Shown here: one piece after another, positions 53,659 to 62,301 of the stretch
How positions within the stretch are numbered: the stretch's first letter is position 1
How the letters are laid out: each line of letters begins with the position of its first letter
From: Paraburkholderia sp. DHOC27
GTDB lineage: Bacteria > Pseudomonadota > Gammaproteobacteria > Burkholderiales > Burkholderiaceae
Assembly: GCF_003429005.1 (NCBI RefSeq)
Contig: NZ_QVQV01000002.1
Span: forward strand, 558,001 to 622,000
Length of the DNA stretch: 64,000 bases
Direction: 5' to 3'
The notes under the pieces: generated by a model
What the model was told of the DNA's origin: nothing
Database searches by the model: none
The model's input: only the letters and a program-made list of their open reading frames with translations
Position numbers and translations under genes: made by a program

Positions 53659-55314
53659 CTACCGCGTAGTGACGCCGGGCAACGCCGGCGCGCCGGCGAT
53701 CCGCGCGCCGGCTTCGCGACGTGGCGTGCGCGAATCTGCTTCGGGCAACGAAACATAAAACGTCGTGCCCGCGCCCTCCTCCGATTCCGCCCAGACGCGG
53801 CCACCATGCCGCTCCACCACCCGCCGCACCAGCGCGAGGCCAATGCCCTCGCCGGCAACCACGTTGCCGTGCAGGCGCTGAAACGCGCTGAACAGGCGCG
53901 GCAAGGCGATCGCCGGAATCCCCAGGCCGTTGTCCTTCACGTAGAAGATGCGCAGCGACTGCACGCCGGGTGGCGCAGGTGTCGTGCCGATTTCGATGCG
54001 CCCTTCGCGCTGCGGGTCGAGATAGTTGACCGCATTGCCGATCAGATTGGCGAACACCTGCTCGAGTGCGGTCGGGTCGCCCCACACCGACGGCAGATCG
54101 CGCACCACGACGCGCGCATGGCGTTCGCGGATCGACGCCTGCATCGCGTCGATCACCCGCTGCACGATATCGCGCACCTGGACCTGCTGACGCCGATATT
54201 CGACGTGTCCCACACGCGAGAGCCGCAACAGCGCGTCGATGATATGCGACGCCCGCAGCACGGCCGTCTGCAGGTAATGCAGCGCCTCGCCGATATCTTC
54301 GTCCACCACCCGCTCGATATGCTGACGCCCCGCCGGTGCCAGCGACGACTCGCGCACCGCCAGCCGCAGGTCGTCGCACGCGTGAATCAGCTCCTTCGAG
54401 AAACCTTGCAGATTGACGAGCGGCGCGCGCAGATCGTGCGACACGCTGTAAACGAACATTTCGTTTTCCTGAGTCTGCTGCCGCAAGGTCTCGTTGATGC
54501 GCGCAAGCTCGTCGGCGCGGCGCGCGAGGTCCGCATGAAAACGCGCCTGAATGCGCTCGGCTTCCAGCAGACGCCGGCTGGTTTCGTGCAAGGTCGAATC
54601 GAGCTGGGCGATTTCGTCGGAACCGGAATGAATGGGCGCGAGCGGTTCGTTGCTGGCGAGCCGCCGGGCATTGTCGGACAGCACCGCAAGGCGCCCGCGC
54701 ACGCCGCGCGTAAAGAGCCACACGGCCAGTGCGACGAACACCAGTGAGCCAAGCAGCGCGGCGACCGTCAACATCTGCTGCTGATCGCGCGCGGCCTCGG
54801 CGGCGCTCGAACGCTGCGCGTCGAGACTGCGCTCCTCGGCCTGAAATGCAGCCACCTCGGCGCGGAAGTGATCGAGCACGTCAGCGCCCGCCAGTTCATT
54901 GAAGCGCGCGACGACGTCGCGCCGCCGCCCTGCCCGAAGCAAGTCCTGCACACGGTCCGACCACTGCCGGTAAGCCTGCACGGACTCGCGAATCTGCGCG
55001 GCGTGTTCGACCTGGGACGGGTTGTCCGCGACGAGTTCGGCCAGTTCGTCGATGCGCCGATCGACGTCCATCCACAGCGACACGGGCGTGGTGACACTGC
55101 TGTGGGCGTTGAGCACGGCGCCGCGCAGGCGCACTGAGTCCAGCAGAACCGGCTCGAGAATGGCCGTGCTAAGACGCAGCACGTCCTCGCTGTGCACCGC
55201 CCAGCGTTCAGCCTGCTCCGTATCCACCTGCGCCTTCACGAGCGCCGACAGAAGCGCCAGTTCGAACACCGCCGGAATCGCAATCAGCAACAGCCCTTTG
55301 GTCGTGAGTCTCAT
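53659..55314 (-). CDS. Sensor histidine kinase (CHASE3-like sensor, HAMP)
   Basis: 551 residues. An N-terminal membrane segment (about 5-27), a periplasmic helical sensor (28-185, resembling CHASE3), a second membrane segment (about 190-210), a HAMP-like linker, and a kinase core with H-box SVSHDLRAPLVNLQGF (His near 303), N-box FANLIGNAVNYLDPQ, G1 VKDNGLGIP and G2 GEGIGLALV. No response regulator gene lies beside it, so its partner is encoded elsewhere or is missing. The ATG for MRLTTKGLLLIAI is chosen over a longer frame. Confidence 0.88.
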   Translation of the reverse strand: MRLTTKGLLLIAIPAVFELALLSALVKAQVDTEQAERWAVHSEDVLRLSTAILEPVLLDSVRLRGAVLNAHSSVTTPVSLWMDVDRRIDELAELVADNPSQVEHAAQIRESVQAYRQWSDRVQDLLRAGRRRDVVARFNELAGADVLDHFRAEVAAFQAEERSLDAQRSSAAEAARDQQQMLTVAALLGSLVFVALAVWLFTRGVRGRLAVLSDNARRLASNEPLAPIHSGSDEIAQLDSTLHETSRRLLEAERIQARFHADLARRADELARINETLRQQTQENEMFVYSVSHDLRAPLVNLQGFSKELIHACDDLRLAVRESSLAPAGRQHIERVVDEDIGEALHYLQTAVLRASHIIDALLRLSRVGHVEYRRQQVQVRDIVQRVIDAMQASIRERHARVVVRDLPSVWGDPTALEQVFANLIGNAVNYLDPQREGRIEIGTTPAPPGVQSLRIFYVKDNGLGIPAIALPRLFSAFQRLHGNVVAGEGIGLALVRRVVERHGGRVWAESEEGAGTTFYVSLPEADSRTPRREAGARIAGAPALPGVTTR

Positions 55315-55512
55315 GTAGGCGTAGGAGTTCGGGAGCCGCGTTGGCGGGCGGGGACCGCCGCGCTGGGACGGCACATTATGTCGACCTTTAGCGTGGATGA
55401 CAAAGCCGAGGATGCGCGCGCACCGTAGCACTCTGGCGTTGCGCCCTTGTTCTGCGTGCTGGCCGTGCCTCGTTCTGGCTGTCCCCAATCAGCGCACCGA
55501 TGATAGACTTTC

Positions 55513-55573
55513 GCGCTGCAAAAGGCATTCACCCTGACCGCCCTCATAGCCGATGGGCCGATGATGCCTGCAT
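55513..55573 (+). ncRNA. Fluoride-riboswitch-like leader of crcB
   Basis: The crcB-motif core is recognisable: GGCATTCACCCTGACCGCCC, then an 11-nt loop, then GGGCCGATGATGCCTGC. GGCAT (55524-55528) pairs with ATGCC (55564-55568) as the pseudoknot, and GCCC (55540-55543) with GGGC (55555-55558). The usual 5' strand of stem P1 (GGNGAUGG) is not conserved here; TGCAAAAGG stands in its place. It sits 77 bp before the crcB start, as expected. Confidence 0.62.
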
Positions 55574-55649
55574 CGCTCGGATGGGCATGGAACGCAGCGC
55601 GCCAGCCCCGTCCGGTTTGTCGAACGTGCGACCTTCTCAGGCACCTTTC

Positions 55650-56030
55650 ATGTATCTGTCTATTCTGGCCGTGGGCATTGGCGGAGCTTTGGGCTCGCTG
55701 TTCCGCTGGTTCCTCGGGATCCGCCTGAACGGGCTGTTTCCGGCTCTGCCGCTCGGCACCCTCGCCGCCAATGTGATCGCGGGATACGTGATCGGTGTGG
55801 CCGTGGCGTTTTTCGCACGCCTGCCCGAACTGGCGCCCGAATGGCGACTGTTCGTGATTACCGGATTGATGGGCGGCCTGTCCACCTTTTCGACGTTCTC
55901 CGCCGAGGTGGTGCAGCGTCTGCAGGAAGGACGTTTTGGCTGGGCCGCGGGCGAGATCGCCATTCACGTGGCGGCCTCGGTGGTGATGACGATTCTGGGG
56001 ATCGCGACGGTATCGCTCGTGGCGCGCTGA
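55650..56030 (+). CDS. crcB: Fluoride ion channel CrcB/Fluc
   Basis: 126 residues, the usual size for this four-helix dual-topology dimer that exports fluoride. Family motifs: [13 protein letters not shown] (about residue 11), the pore-lining [14 protein letters not shown] (about 38) and [24 protein letters not shown] (about 75), with the Phe-box. The ATG for [12 protein letters not shown] is used; the frame is open upstream from 55500 but not conserved. A fluoride-riboswitch-like leader precedes it, and a strong terminator follows about 90 bp after the stop. Confidence 0.94.
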   Translation: MYLSILAVGIGGALGSLFRWFLGIRLNGLFPALPLGTLAANVIAGYVIGVAVAFFARLPELAPEWRLFVITGLMGGLSTFSTFSAEVVQRLQEGRFGWAAGEIAIHVAASVVMTILGIATVSLVAR

Positions 56031-56118
56031 GTGCGGATGACACGCCGGCCACTTATCGGGAAGATGGAACGCACTTCCCCGATTTGACGCTGGTCGTCTA
56101 TCGTTAGAGATAGTGCGC

Positions 56119-56155
56119 AAAAAAAAGGCGCCACGTTGCCGTGGCGCCTTAAAAA
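56119..56155. terminator. Rho-independent terminator after crcB
   Basis: GGCGCCAC-gttgcc-GTGGCGCC, a perfect 8-bp GC-rich stem preceded by eight A residues and followed by TTAAAAAG. It is stronger on the minus strand by its U-tract but is the only terminator near the crcB end. From here to 56500 no gene is visible. Confidence 0.75.
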
Positions 56156-56159
56156 GTTC

Positions 56160-56505
56160 TAGCCATTCCGAGGGCCGTGCTAGAACCTGAGAGAGGGGAT
56201 TCGAAAGCTGCGCCGCAACATCGCGACTGGGCAACCTCGGGCTGGCAGTAATGCCGGACCGGGCCTTGAAGCGTGCCGGGCGTGGCTGAGACTATGGTGC
56301 TTACACTGCACCGCAGCCTACCTTTCGAAATGAGATTCCATTTTTTATGGTTATGCTGACTAAGTCAAGAAAAATCTCTAGGCGTTCTAAGACAGGGTCA
56401 ACGTCTTATATATCAAGGAATTGTCTTACAAAAGCGATGGTCGAGCCCCATCATGGTGCAGGTTCGGTAGTGCCGCGCCGGGTTCGGTCTGACGGACCAA
56501 TCTGA
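56160..56505. other. Noncoding stretch before the IclR gene
   Basis: About 345 bp with no convincing gene. The middle (56320-56450) is AT-rich and may hold the promoter. No tRNA-like or other structured RNA was recognised. Confidence 0.35.
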
Positions 56506-56510
56506 CAAAT

Positions 56511-56525
56511 TGAAACGACGTTTCA
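56511..56525 (+). promoter_or_regulatory. IclR-type operator palindrome
   Basis: TGAAACG-a-CGTTTCA, a perfect 15-bp palindrome 10 bp before the IclR-family start codon. It resembles the TGAAAC-N3-GTTTCA sites of KdgR and related IclR regulators. Its position would block translation initiation or transcription of the gene itself. Confidence 0.7.
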
Positions 56526-56535
56526 CAAAAACGAT

Positions 56536-57372
56536 ATGACCCAGCCTTCGACGTCTTCCCGTGGACCCGAATCCACCAAGGAAAAGGACGCTTCCGGTGA
56601 CGAAGTCACGGCGCTCGCGCGTGGCCTGACCGTGCTCCGCTCCATCGCCGCCGCCGACGCTCCGCTCAGCAACCGCGAGCTCACCGAGCTTACCGGCATT
56701 CCCAAACCGACGGTGTCGCGCATCACAGCGACCCTGGTTGGCGCGGGGTTTTTGTTCCGCTTGCCGGACAGCGAACGCTTCGTGCTGACCTCCGCCGTGC
56801 TGGAACTCAGCAACGGCTTTCTGCGCAATTTCGATATCCGCGCGCGCTCGCGGCCGTTCCTGATCGAACTCGCCGAGCGCACCTCGTTGTCAGTCCACCT
56901 TGCCGTGCGCGACCGGCTCGACATGGTGGTCATCGACGCCATCAAGCCGCGCTCCGCCATTCTGGTGTCGCGTCTCGACGTCGGCTCGCGCATGAACCTG
57001 AGCCGTACGGCCGTGGGCCGCGCCTATCTGGCCGTGCTCGCGCCAGGCGAACGCGAGTCGCTGATGCTGGGTTTGCAGGCCGCCGAGGGTGACGACTGGG
57101 GCTATATCAGCGCCCGGCTCGAAAATGCGCTGCACGAAATTTCCGCGCAGGGCTTCGCCATCGCTACCGGCGAGTGGTACGACGGCCTGAATGCCATCGC
57201 CGCGGGCTTCATCGGACCATCCGGCGAGCGCTACGCCGTGAACTGCGGCGGTTCCAATAACCAGTGTCCACGTGAATGGTTGATTACGCGGGCCGCGCCG
57301 CTGTTGCTCGAATGCATCTCCAAGATCATCGTCGAGATCGGCGGAGCGCCGGGGCGGCGGCTCGACGACTAG
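56536..57372 (+). CDS. IclR-family transcriptional regulator
   Basis: 278 residues: a polar N-terminal extension, a winged helix (RGLTVLRSIAAADAPLSNRELTELTGIPKPTVSRITATLVGAGFL, about 30-75), and the IclR effector domain (LAERTSLSVHLAVRDRLDMVVIDA, LSRTAVGRAYLAVL, GEWYDGLNAIAAGF). The family controls catabolic pathways of organic acids and sugars. The ligand is unknown and no catabolic gene is adjacent. The ribosome site is poor, in keeping with an operator overlapping that region. Confidence 0.92.
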   Translation: MTQPSTSSRGPESTKEKDASGDEVTALARGLTVLRSIAAADAPLSNRELTELTGIPKPTVSRITATLVGAGFLFRLPDSERFVLTSAVLELSNGFLRNFDIRARSRPFLIELAERTSLSVHLAVRDRLDMVVIDAIKPRSAILVSRLDVGSRMNLSRTAVGRAYLAVLAPGERESLMLGLQAAEGDDWGYISARLENALHEISAQGFAIATGEWYDGLNAIAAGFIGPSGERYAVNCGGSNNQCPREWLITRAAPLLLECISKIIVEIGGAPGRRLDD

Positions 57373-57733
57373 CCTTGTCACGAACGCAACTCACACGACG
57401 TGTAACGGTCGTAACCAACCGAAAAATACCGCGCTGGACTGCGACGAAGGGTGGGACGTAGCATCATGCTTTCGCGCGGCTTGCGGTGAGCTTGCAGCCT
57501 GACTTTTGCCTGCATTGCTACGCGGCTTCGGGGTGCCGCCAGGGGACACCAAGGGACGCTACGGGACGCCATGACCAGACGTCGCTACCAGACGTCGCTC
57601 GCAACGCCTGTCGCCCGAAGCGGACCTCGCGCAGCTTCCTGTGCAACCCATCGCAAACCCGGCGCGGCGCGAGCGCACTCGCGCCGCTTCGCGCATGCCT
57701 GCCTAACTTCAAGCCAGCCACCTGATCGAATCG
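57373..57733. other. Gap before the mdtABC-type operon
   Basis: 361 bp with no gene. It contains an imperfect direct repeat (CCAGACGTCGCT at about 57570 and 57586) and GGGACNC triplets nearby. The operon promoter should be here, but no clear -10/-35 was seen. Confidence 0.4.
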
Positions 57734-59146
57734 ATGGACGAACAACAAAAGCAGTCAGAAGCTTCACGCACACCCGCTCAGGTCAACCCGCCCTCTGCCG
57801 GGACGACGCAGATCGCCGGGGGCGGCAACGGCGGTGGCAACCTTGACGGCAAAAAACATCGGGGCCGCACAATCGGGTTGATCATTGCCGCGTTGATCGT
57901 CGCGGGCATCGCGGTGTGGCGCTGGCATCCGTGGGGCGCTCCGGCAGGCAACGGCAATCCGCAAGGCAACGCCGGCGGCGGGCGGCATGGCCGCGGCGGT
58001 CCGGGCGCCTTCGGCAATCAGCCGCAACCGGTCCACGTCGCCACCGCCACCTCGGGCGACATGCCCGTCGTGTTGACGGCGCTCGGCACCGTCACACCGC
58101 TCGCCACGGTCACGGTGCAGACGCAGTTGAGCGGTATCCTCGAGACGGTCGCCTTCCAGGAAGGGCAGATGGTGAAAAAGGGCGACCTGCTCGCGCAGAT
58201 CGATCCGCGGCCCTATCAGATCTCGCTCGAAAACGCCCAGGGCGCGCTGGTGCGCGACCAGGCCTTGTTGGCCACGGCGCGCCTCGATCTGAAGCGCTAT
58301 CAAACGCTTCTCTCGCAGGACTCGATCGCCAGCCAGCAGGTCGACACCCAGGCGTCGCTCGTGCGGCAGTACGAAGGCACCGTCAAGTCGGACCAGGCCA
58401 ATATCGACACCTACAAGCTCGACCTCGTCTATGCGCGCATCACGGCGCCGGTGTCGGGACGCGTGGGTCTGCGCCAGGTGGACGCGGGCAATTACGTCAC
58501 GCCGAGCCTCGCCAACGGCATTGTCGTGATCACGCAATTGCAGCCTATCAGCGTGATCTTCACGACCTCCGAAGACAATCTGCCGCAAATCATGAAGCAG
58601 GTGCAAACCGGCGCGAAGCTGTCGGTCACCGCGTATGACCGCAGCAACAGCACCTCGCTGGAAGGCGGCGTGCTCGAAACGCTGGATAACCAGATCGACA
58701 CCACGACCGGCACGCTGAAACTGCGCGCCACCTTCCAGAACGAAAACAACCTGCTGTTCCCGAATCAGTTCGTCAACGCGCGCCTGCTGGTGGACACCAT
58801 CCACGACGCCGTGATCGTGCCCACCTCCGCGGTGCTGAACGGCTCGATGGGGCCGTTCGTGTACGTCGTGCAAGCCGACAACACCGTCACCGTGCGCCCG
58901 GTCAAGTTGGGCCCGGTAGACGGCGAGCGCACCAGCATCGCGTCCGGCCTGCAGACGGGCGAGCGCGTCGTGATCGACGGTTCGGACCGGCTCAAGGAAG
59001 GCGCGAAGATCACCATTCCGGCGGACCATCCGCGCGGCGCCTCGGGCGCGCGCGGGGCATCCGGTGCACATGGCGCCTCGGCGCCGTGGGGCGCGTCGGG
59101 CGCGCACGGGCATCACCACAAACACGCGGCGCAAGCTTCGGAATAA
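57734..59146 (+). CDS. mdtA: RND efflux membrane-fusion protein, MdtA-like
   Basis: 470 residues. A cytoplasmic Gly/Asn-rich N-terminus (1-42), one membrane anchor (about 45-62), then the adaptor: QPVHVATATSGDMPVVLTALGTVTPLATVTVQTQLSGILETVAFQEGQMVKKGDLLAQIDPRPYQ (lipoyl half, about 96-160), coiled-coil hairpin, second half ITAPVSGRVGLRQVDAGNYV. The C-terminus is Ala/Gly/His-rich (about 430-470). It is followed 17 bp later by the first RND pump. MdtA-type adaptors serve two-pump systems that export bile salts, novobiocin and similar agents in E. coli. Confidence 0.92.
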   Translation: MDEQQKQSEASRTPAQVNPPSAGTTQIAGGGNGGGNLDGKKHRGRTIGLIIAALIVAGIAVWRWHPWGAPAGNGNPQGNAGGGRHGRGGPGAFGNQPQPVHVATATSGDMPVVLTALGTVTPLATVTVQTQLSGILETVAFQEGQMVKKGDLLAQIDPRPYQISLENAQGALVRDQALLATARLDLKRYQTLLSQDSIASQQVDTQASLVRQYEGTVKSDQANIDTYKLDLVYARITAPVSGRVGLRQVDAGNYVTPSLANGIVVITQLQPISVIFTTSEDNLPQIMKQVQTGAKLSVTAYDRSNSTSLEGGVLETLDNQIDTTTGTLKLRATFQNENNLLFPNQFVNARLLVDTIHDAVIVPTSAVLNGSMGPFVYVVQADNTVTVRPVKLGPVDGERTSIASGLQTGERVVIDGSDRLKEGAKITIPADHPRGASGARGASGAHGASAPWGASGAHGHHHKHAAQASE

Positions 59147-59163
59147 AGGCTGACTGAACCCGC

Positions 59164-62100
59164 ATGAATCCATCCCGCGCCTTTATCCTGCGCCCGGTCG
59201 GCACCGCCCTGCTGATGGCGGCGATCATGCTGGTCGGGCTCGTCGCGCTGCGCTTCCTGCCGCTCTCGGCACTGCCCGAGGTCGACTATCCGACCATCCA
59301 GGTGCAAACCTTTTATCCGGGCGCGAGCCCGGACGTGATGACCTCGTCGGTCACTGCGCCGCTCGAACGGCAGTTCGGGCAAATGCCGTCGTTGAACCAG
59401 ATGTCGTCGCAAAGTTCGGCGGGATCATCCGTGATCACGCTTCAGTTCAGCCTCGATCTGCCGCTCGATATCGCCGAACAGGAAGTCCAGGCCGCCATCA
59501 ACGCGGCGGGCAACCTGCTGCCGTCCGACCTGCCGGCGCCGCCGATCTACGCCAAGGTCAACCCGGCCGACGCGCCCATCATCACGCTCGCGCTCACGTC
59601 GAACACCATGCCGCTCACCGACGTGCAGGACATCGCCGACACGCGGCTCGCGCAGAAGATTTCCCAGGTGGCAGGCGTGGGTCTGGTCAGCCTGTCGGGC
59701 GGCCAGCGTCCGGCGGTGCGGATTCAGGCCAATCCACGCGCGCTGGCCGCGTACGGGCTGAATCTGGACGACCTGCGCACCACCATCTCGAATCTGAACG
59801 TCAACACACCGAAGGGCAACTTCGACGGCCCCACGCGCGCCTACACGATCAACGCGAATGACCAGTTGACCGACGCCAATGCCTACAAGACCGCGGTGAT
59901 CGCCTACAAGAACGGCCGCCCGGTGATGCTCACCGACGTCGCCACCATCCAGCAAGGCGCGGAGAACACCAAGCTCGGCGCGTGGGTGGATTCGACGCCC
60001 GCCATCATCCTGAACGTGCAGCGCCAGCCGGGCGCCAACGTGATCCAGGTGGTAGACAGCGTCAAGGCGTTGCTGCCGCAGTTGCAGCAGTCGCTGCCGG
60101 CTTCGCTCGACGTGCGCATCGTCACCGACCGCACCACCACGATCCGCGCCTCGGTGCGCGACGTGCAGTTCGAGCTGCTCATGTCCGTGGTGCTGGTGGT
60201 GCTGGTGATGTATCTGTTCCTCGCCAATTTCTACGCCACCATCATTCCGAGCCTGTCGGTGCCGCTCTCGCTGATCGGCACCCTCGCCGTGATGTACCTG
60301 TGCGGTTTCTCGCTGGACAACCTGTCGCTGATGGCGCTGACCATCGCCACCGGTTTCGTGGTCGACGACGCCATCGTGATGATCGAGAACATTGCGCGCT
60401 ACGTCGAAGAGGGCGACAGCGGTCTCGAAGCCGCGCTGAAGGGCTCGAAGCAGATCGGCTTCACCATCATTTCGCTGACGGTCTCGCTAATCGCCGTGCT
60501 GATCCCGTTGCTGTTCATGGGCGACGTCGTCGGGCGGCTGTTCCACGAATTCGCCATTACGCTTGCCGTCACCATCGTGATTTCGGCCATCGTCTCGCTC
60601 ACACTCGTGCCAATGATGTGCGCGAAACTGCTGCGCCCCATGCCGCCGCACGAGAGCCATCGCTTCGAAGCCAAGGCGCACGCCGTGATCGACTACGTCA
60701 TCGCCCGCTATGCGGTGGCCTTGACGTGGGTGCTGAACCGCCAGGGCGCCACGCTGGTGGTCGCCGTGCTTACGCTGGTGCTCACCGGCGTGCTGTATGT
60801 GTTCATTCCAAAGGGCTTCTTCCCGGTGCAGGACACCGGCGTGATCCAGGCCATCACGCAGGCGCCGCAGTCGGTGTCGTATCAGTCAATGGCCGAGCGT
60901 CAGCAGGAACTCGCCGCGCAGATCCTGAAGAATCCGGATGTGGAAAGCCTGACGTCGTTTATCGGCGTGGACGGCAACAACATCACGCTGAACAGCGGCC
61001 GGATGCTGATCAACCTGAAGCCGCGCGACGATCGCAGCAACACGGCGAGCGACGTGATCCGCCAGTTGCAGCGTGACGTCGCGCACATTCCGGGCGCGGC
61101 GCTGTTCATGCAGCCGGTGCAGGATCTGACCATCGACGCCACGGTGAGCCCCACGCAATATCAGTTCATGCTGACCGATCCGAACATCAGCGAGTTCGCG
61201 ACCTGGGTGCCAAAGCTGATGGAGCGCCTGAAGCAGGCACCGGAACTCGCCGACGTCGCCACGGACCTGCAGGAGAACGGTCAATCCGTGTTCGTGCAGA
61301 TCGACCGCGCCACGGCCTCGCGTTACGGCATTACGCCGGCCACCGTGGACAACGCGCTGTACGACGCGTTCGGCCAGCGCATCGTCTCGACCATCTTCAC
61401 GCAGTCGAACCAGTACCGCGTGATTCTCGAAGCCACGCCGGATGTGCAGCACTACACCGAGTCGCTGAACGGCATCTACCTGCCCTCCTCCACCTCCACC
61501 GGCGGGCAGGTGCCGCTGTCGTCCATCGCGAAGTTCATCGAGCAGCCGGCGCCGTTGCTGGTCACGCACCTGAGCCAGTTCCCGGCCACCACCGTGTCGT
61601 TCAACCTGGCGCCCGGCGCCTCGCTCGGCGCGGCGGTGAAGGCGATCAATCAGGCCGAGCAGGACATCGGTTTGCCGGCGTCGTTCCAGACGCGCTTCCA
61701 GGGCGCGGCGCTGGCCTTCCAGGCGTCGCTTGCCAATGAGCTGTTCCTGATCCTCGCCGCCATCGTCACCATGTACATCGTGCTCGGCGTGCTGTACGAG
61801 AGCTTCATCCACCCCATCACGATTCTTTCGACGCTGCCTTCGGCGGGCGTCGGCGCGCTGCTGGCACTGCTGGTCACGGGGCACGATCTCGACATCATCG
61901 GCATCATCGGCATCGTGCTGCTGATCGGTATCGTGAAGAAGAACGCCATCATGATGATCGACTTCGCGCTCGAAGCGGAGCGCGAACAGGGCAAGGCGCC
62001 GCGCGAGGCCATTTACCAGGCCTGTCTGCTGCGTTTCCGTCCCATTCTGATGACCACCTTGGCCGCCCTGCTCGGTGCACTACCGTTGATGCTCGGCACG

Positions 62101-62298
62101 GGCGCCGGTTCCGAATTGCGGCGCCCGCTCGGCATTGCGATTGCGGGCGGCTTGATCGTGAGCCAGCTATTGACGCTGTTCACCACGCCGGTGATCTATC
62201 TGGCCTTCGATTCGCTGGCGCGGCGCGTGCGCGAACGCTTTCATCGCGGCGACGCAGGCCACGGCACGCCGCCCCCGGCCACCGACGCGGGGAACTGA
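59164..62298 (+). CDS. mdtB: RND multidrug pump, MdtB-like
   Basis: 1044 residues, the standard size of an AcrB-type proton antiporter. It opens [25 protein letters not shown], has the conserved [23 protein letters not shown], the helix-4 proton relay region [24 protein letters not shown] with the two Asp residues, [12 protein letters not shown], and the C-terminal half with [19 protein letters not shown]. The sequence and the presence of a second RND gene 3 bp downstream match MdtB of heterotrimeric MdtBC pumps. Confidence 0.94.
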   Translation: MNPSRAFILRPVGTALLMAAIMLVGLVALRFLPLSALPEVDYPTIQVQTFYPGASPDVMTSSVTAPLERQFGQMPSLNQMSSQSSAGSSVITLQFSLDLPLDIAEQEVQAAINAAGNLLPSDLPAPPIYAKVNPADAPIITLALTSNTMPLTDVQDIADTRLAQKISQVAGVGLVSLSGGQRPAVRIQANPRALAAYGLNLDDLRTTISNLNVNTPKGNFDGPTRAYTINANDQLTDANAYKTAVIAYKNGRPVMLTDVATIQQGAENTKLGAWVDSTPAIILNVQRQPGANVIQVVDSVKALLPQLQQSLPASLDVRIVTDRTTTIRASVRDVQFELLMSVVLVVLVMYLFLANFYATIIPSLSVPLSLIGTLAVMYLCGFSLDNLSLMALTIATGFVVDDAIVMIENIARYVEEGDSGLEAALKGSKQIGFTIISLTVSLIAVLIPLLFMGDVVGRLFHEFAITLAVTIVISAIVSLTLVPMMCAKLLRPMPPHESHRFEAKAHAVIDYVIARYAVALTWVLNRQGATLVVAVLTLVLTGVLYVFIPKGFFPVQDTGVIQAITQAPQSVSYQSMAERQQELAAQILKNPDVESLTSFIGVDGNNITLNSGRMLINLKPRDDRSNTASDVIRQLQRDVAHIPGAALFMQPVQDLTIDATVSPTQYQFMLTDPNISEFATWVPKLMERLKQAPELADVATDLQENGQSVFVQIDRATASRYGITPATVDNALYDAFGQRIVSTIFTQSNQYRVILEATPDVQHYTESLNGIYLPSSTSTGGQVPLSSIAKFIEQPAPLLVTHLSQFPATTVSFNLAPGASLGAAVKAINQAEQDIGLPASFQTRFQGAALAFQASLANELFLILAAIVTMYIVLGVLYESFIHPITILSTLPSAGVGALLALLVTGHDLDIIGIIGIVLLIGIVKKNAIMMIDFALEAEREQGKAPREAIYQACLLRFRPILMTTLAALLGALPLMLGTGAGSELRRPLGIAIAGGLIVSQLLTLFTTPVIYLAFDSLARRVRERFHRGDAGHGTPPPATDAGN

Positions 62299-62301
62299 GC
62301 G

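Noticed and set aside
56161..56300. tRNA or other structured RNA near crcB
   Set aside because: A GATTCGA-like T-loop fragment was seen, but no anticodon or acceptor stems fit.
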